Assembly (NCBI RefSeq): GCF_001949145.1
Contig: NW_019091359.1
Span: 1,599,204 to 1,663,203, forward strand
Source: Acanthaster planci
Lineage: Eukaryota; Echinodermata; Asteroidea; Valvatida; Acanthasteridae
Reading direction: 5' to 3'
DNA: 64,000 nt
A program made the translations under genes and the position numbers. Positions 59,250 to 64,000 of this stretch are shown here, piece after piece. Every line of letters begins with the position of its first letter. The stretch's first letter is position 1. A model generated the notes under the pieces. The model was not told the DNA's origin. It made no database searches and was given only the letters and a program-made list of their open reading frames with translations.

Positions 59250-62200
59250 TACGCTAACTTGAAGAGAAGAAAGATATTAACTGGAATGCTCATGTTTCAG
59301 AGTTCATTCTTGAATTACCTTCGGATGGCAGAGAATCATAGGCTTCGATATTCGGGAACAAACCCTTCCTGCACACACGTAAGTAAACACACACGCACGT
59401 GCGCATAACAGGACGGGCTTTCATCAGCAGACCATACCCTGCCAGCTTACACGACTACCACTGTCTCAAACAGGCTAATCTTGATTTCAAGACGTTAGTG
59501 CTTGATAGCGGACACCGTGCATAGTGCGCCTCCTAACGACTCATAATGAGACTCTGCGCCAGCTAGCTCGCAGTGAGAGTAAGTAAAAACTAGTTGTGCG
59601 AGGGCGCTCTTCAGCAGAAATAAAACAACTATCGATCACCGACGTCTTGGGCCACGACTAAAAATAGGCAGGCTTTTATACGGGTAGAAATCGATGAACT
59701 GCAGTTTTGTTTGGCCTGATGGCTAAGGTTCGTGGGATGACACGCACAATTAACAAGGGGAAATCACTGTATCTGTTCTCTACCCTGATCTGATGGTTTG
59801 ACTGTCCCTTTTCCAATCAGGAGCCCACGTATAGCTCCCAATCACTCCACTGTTTCTCACTGTAAGCAAAATAAACTTTGTCCAAGCATCTGGACAGCCT
59901 GGATGCACAACTTTTAACACCTTCCCATAATCATGGCTTTCGACTGCTGCAAGTACTACCAAGTATCAAACCATCAAATCTGTTCAAAATTCGAGTACAG
60001 AGACACTGCAGATTCTTCTACATGGACAAAAAACCTTCCAAGATTGAGAAAATGTCTAAAAATGGGCTTTTTGATGTGTGACCCTTGTGCTGGTGCTTAA
60101 TTAAAAAGACGGGCGTGAATTGTAGCCCTTTTTTGTTGAGTTTTACCACTCTTAATACTGCCGTATCATTTACATAGTGCAACATTATTCTCTGCCACAC
60201 ACAATGTGAATGAAGTAGTGGTCTTATGAAAGCTAGGATTAGGACGGAAAACTGACGGAATATCGACACTTCCTGGAATTAAACAGTAATTTGGAGTAAA
60301 TTTGCAACGACGCTTGGGCTGATAGACACTGCTGTTCTTACCTTAGAGAGAGTTGAACCGTCACGGTGCCCTTCGTTTGTATGGCTTTCTTTGGCAAGAC
60401 CCGAGTCAGCTTAGAATCCAGAAGTGCACCGCGAAACGGTTTTCAGGTTAGCGTCAGGGTTGTCACCTAGCTTTGCGAGATAATATGAGTTTGTAGGACA
60501 ACTTTTTTTTCTTAATAAAGCTCGCTTATCAACAGAAGGGCTCCAACAAAGTTCTGATATCGACTGTTGTGCAGAAAGTCAACACTGGTTTTATTCAAGA
60601 ACGTTTATAAAGTTCAACAGAAGATCAGCACGTATGCAGGTGGACTTTTCAACTACGCATGTCCGATTCTGAGGCTCATTTGCAAATGTAATGACGCTAT
60701 CGATTTCATGCTCGCAAGCAGTTGTTGATTTCAGGAGATTATACGCCTTTTGACACTTTTTATGAGACTACAATTCAAGACAAATATTATTTTTATGGCT
60801 GGGTTAGGCCAATTCCTCACGCATATCGTAGAATACGGGGGGGGTCGGAAAGGAATTTACCCCAAAACAGCTCATTATAATATTTAAGCTTCTCCCCTGC
60901 TGCGCCATGTTTCTCAGAAAATAAAAAGTGAAAACCTGGGGGGCTCCCAAACGACCCTCCCCTTGGGTGCACCTCTGTCGCAAGGAGACACAGGCCTTCA
61001 GTACATAGCACGGGGTTGCTGCACGAGCATGCCCGAATCCCCCCCCAAAGAAAATGTTAAATAGTAATATTTCTTTGGTGAAATGTTACAAATAGTACCT
61101 GTGCCAAATTTAAAAGCATTTCACGGAAAAAGTTTATGTTTCACGAACAAACGTGAAAACTATGCCCAATATACTGTTTTTTACCGAAAATGAGCAAAAA
61201 TAGGATTTGCTCCCTCTTGCGGTGGCTTTTGGAGCAGCTTGACGCTGTGGCAACTGGCAACTTTAGAAATGACCAAGAACACACATTCTCACGTTGCCAC
61301 GAGAAAGTGAGAACGGACCTGTGGTTCTGGTAAAGATAGGATTTCTGGCCCACGGTCTACATGCACCGCATGTGATCGTAAAAGAAGGGTTCCATACATA
61401 CAATGCCATGTGGCCCACGTACATGTACGCGTCCATGCACACGTTCATGGCCGATAGGTTATCTCTGAAGTACATGTACATATGTATTGTGAAAATCTCG
61501 CGCTGCCCTGCCAGTCCAGTGCTGGATCGATGTTTTGCATATATACCAGCGTTGTAGTCGAGCACTTTTCGAGTGCCAAAGGTTCTCTGCCAAATGTTGA
61601 ACTGGGTAAAAGGGAATAAAGCTGGAGTATTCATAGGCATTTGATGGTACGCACGAAGGTAAAATTACAAACGAAATGGAAGACTTCAGAAGCTGCTGGT
61701 TTGGTATAATTGAAGTCTCAAGGAGAACAATACAAGCACTCGGCCGATTACTTTTCGAGTACTTTGTCCCAGAATCTTACTTCTTTTATGAAACACAAAT
61801 GGCCAGAGGTCATCGTTTTACTTTGTAATCTTACCTTTGTGAATGGTACCCAAATGTCCATGTTCTTCAGCTTTGTTCCCTGCTAGTTAAATATCTGGCA
61901 GAGAACTTGGTGCTCGAAAAGTGTACTTGACTACAACACTGGTATACACGTTTGCATGCTGTAGGCTACAGACGGTGTCTGAACTAACTCATCATCGAAC
62001 AAAATATCCAGAGACATGTAGGCGGAATGGGAAGTATTGTTAAGTAGATCACGGTCTTTAATATCAAGTATTTCGTTGACCTGCAAACACTTCTAAAAGT
62101 CAGATATTGAAAGTAAAAAGGGAAAACAGATCGATCAAAAATGAAAGCATTACCCTAACAACCACTTTGTGGCCAAATTCGGGTTTCCGTTTAACCTTCT

Positions 62201-62370
62201 ATTCTATTATTTTCATGAGTGCAAAATCTTTAAAGGAAGAAGACTCATCCGAGGTTTACGAGGGTACAGTAAACAGCCACAACCAGGTCTTTAAAATAAT
62301 ACATTTTGCTTGAATATCGAATGCGTGATGTTAGTTTCACGTACGTACTAGATAGTTTTCACTGAAACTA
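59250..62370. other. Region upstream of the UGT gene, no gene recognised
   Basis: Only short frames without domain features. A block at 60570-60630 (GAAAGTCAACACTG..TTATTCAAGAACGTTTATAAA..TTCAACAGA) recurs at 62770-62830, suggesting local duplication of about 2.2 kb period upstream of the UGT gene. Confidence 0.5.
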
Positions 62371-62371
62371 A

Positions 62372-62551
62372 AGGCGCCTTTCCATATGCACGTTTTTGGT
62401 GCGTTTCACTTTCACAGACACAAAAAATTGACGCCATTAATTAAATAACACACGTGTGCGTTGGGTTCGGCCGTCAAAATCGCCCCGGGAACGATTCTGA
62501 CGGATACACAACGCTTGGCGCAAGTGCTGACGCGTATACGGAAAGGCGCCT
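62372..62551. mobile_element. 180-bp MITE with AGGCGCC-ended inverted repeats
   Basis: Left end AGGCGCCTTTCCATATGCACG and right end CGCGTATACGGAAAGGCGCCT are near-perfect inverted repeats (about 18 of 21 positions). The interior is CpG-containing and non-coding. Candidate flanking octamers (GAAACTAA, GAACACAA) match at only 5 of 8 positions, so the target-site duplication is unproven. The end structure resembles hAT-type MITEs. Confidence 0.78.
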
Positions 62552-62559
62552 GAACACAA

Positions 62560-63740
62560 ACCTAGAAGTACACTGTGTTACAGATTTCAATCGTGCATCA
62601 TGACTTTGACCCTAATCACTCGTCACTTTGTGAGGTAACTATTCTTTGAGCCAGCTTGCTCGTAACTGCGAGAGTGTCTATAATTAGCTGTGTTTAACAG
62701 TAATTAAGTTTCCGATTTCACATACCATTTTCAGACATAACAGGGGCAACGGTTATAATGTGGACTCTCGGACTGAAAGTCAACACTGACTTGTTCAAGT
62801 ACATTTACAAATCTCAACAGACGATGAATTACGCGCTAAGTTTATATGACTTTCATGACCTTATGTCTAATGATTAGATAATAATACATAACGGCTGTAA
62901 ACTTCTTGCTAGAGTAACCTGGAATGAACATCGAAAGAGTTCGAGGGCCTGACGTTTCGGTCTGCGCAGAATCTAAGCCAAAATGGCAAATGGGCAGAGC
63001 CTACAGTCAAGAACTAGAGAAGGACGTCTGTGTTTCACGAAGCAGTGGTCAGTGTGTCCCCAGACAATTAGTGTTGATCATTTGGTGAACAGAGACGTGT
63101 GTCTTCAAATAGTGAATACTCAACACTACAAATTAATTAAAAGCACTTGAGAAACATTTACGCAAGCGTGACTTTTACGAGCGCTCGGTCCTGGATTTTT
63201 TACAAGTTTTTCACGCTCAAGCAAGCGCAAAAGCCCCTCTTTCTTTTCATGATTCAAGAAAACACTTCTTAATATCCTCTTCTGTTTCGCGTCATTATGG
63301 GGTGCCCCAACTAGTCCCCCTGTTTGACCTTCAAGAAAACATTGATGTAGTTTCCGGTTTGTAACAGTTGGGCATCTGGGCCAAAAGTAAAAGATAAACG
63401 CATACACTTTTTCGCTTCACAACTTCTGTCCTTGAATTTACCAAGTTTGAATTCTCCCCACAGTTTAACCACACAATCACTCCCTCAAATTGTGTATCTC
63501 ATGCATCGTCGCCATTAGCCGTCCGAAGAGCTGCTCTTACTTTCGGACATTGTCCTCGAAAGAGGAAATGGCAACAAGAGGCGATGGTAATTAAATGCTT
63601 GGATGGCTCGATACCCCCAGTCCTTGGGCCTGTCGATGGTACCTGCAGAAACAAGTTGCGGGAAAGGCCTGTAACTCTTCCAAATATGAACAGCACTCAA
63701 GCAATGTGAAATACAGTCCTCTTACAGGTCGATTCGGGAC
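62560..63740. other. Intergenic stretch at the right side, no gene
   Basis: Contains the second copy of the duplicated block (62770-62830). Minus-strand frames at 63126-63407 and 63499-63700 show no family signature. Confidence 0.45.
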
Positions 63741-63749
63741 TACTAATTT

Positions 63750-63990
63750 TCAAAGCACAATATCAACAGCTGACATTTTCATCAATCCCAGTTTTGCTTT
63801 TATGATTTATTTTCATTTGCAACTGCGACTTTTCTTGAGCTAGAATCTCGAGTTCTCCTATCCATTTCATTTAGCCCTAATCCCTTGCCTTTGCTATTTT
63901 GATATGTTCTCTTCAGCATTTCTCGCCCAAATTTAAGAATAGAACTTTAAAGTGGTTTAATTTTTCCATTAATCCCTATATGCAGCAAGG
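63750..63990 (-). repeat. Paralogous copy of the UGT 3' flank at the window edge
   Basis: Collinear with 52440-52694 (see landmarks there). In the first copy this sequence begins immediately after the UGT stop codon, so a second minus-strand UGT gene probably lies just beyond base 64000. A minus-strand TAA at 63969-63971, preceded by an open frame to the edge, could be its stop codon, but too few codons are visible to test this. Confidence 0.6.
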
Positions 63991-64000
63991 TATGAGACGG

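Overview
This is eukaryotic genomic DNA: multi-exon genes with GT-AG introns, TATA-like promoters, long AT-rich intergenic sequence, and MITE-like and SINE-like repeats. The gene families (lineage-expanded intronless rhodopsin-type GPCRs, discoidin/SRCR receptors, astacin-EGF-CUB proteases, UDP-glycosyltransferases) point to an invertebrate deuterostome. A cephalochordate such as Branchiostoma fits best, but an echinoderm or hemichordate cannot be excluded from the sequence alone.

Layout. (1) 1-20.7 kb: a tandem array of intronless GPCRs. Three are intact (8894-10171 minus, 14784-16055 minus, 19389-20666 plus). Three are decayed (2110-2570, 2813-3766, 5163-6245), and at the left edge a duplicated upstream region remains without its gene. 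The copies share an upstream block with a CCAAT box. The intact receptors keep DRY, TWLPY and NPLIY but lack the TM3/ECL2 cysteine pair. (2) 21.0-21.6 kb: a 27-bp minisatellite. (3) 22.0-41.4 kb: two head-to-tail copies, about 12.4 kb apart, of a minus-strand gene encoding signal peptide, short linker, F5/8 type C (discoidin) domain and two SRCR domains. Copy A (exons 24210-28992, possible TM tail exon 22010-22245) is open throughout. Copy B (exons 35007-41342) has a one-base deletion in its second SRCR exon. (4) 43.8-48.9 kb: a ten-exon minus-strand astacin metalloprotease with EGF and CUB domains and a one-base frameshift in the EGF exon. (5) 52.7-59.1 kb: a five-exon minus-strand UDP-glycosyltransferase with CACTG-ended MITEs in its introns. 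A duplicate of its 3' flank at 63.75-63.99 kb suggests a second UGT starts beyond the right edge.

The genes do not form an operon or a single pathway. They are members of surface-sensing, secreted-protease and detoxification families that expand by tandem duplication. The most interesting material is the discoidin-SRCR-SRCR gene pair, with an odd seventh cysteine in each SRCR domain, and the disulfide-less GPCR array with its duplicated promoter block. Exon boundaries were worked out by hand from splice consensus, phase matching and comparison between duplicated copies; none has transcript support here.
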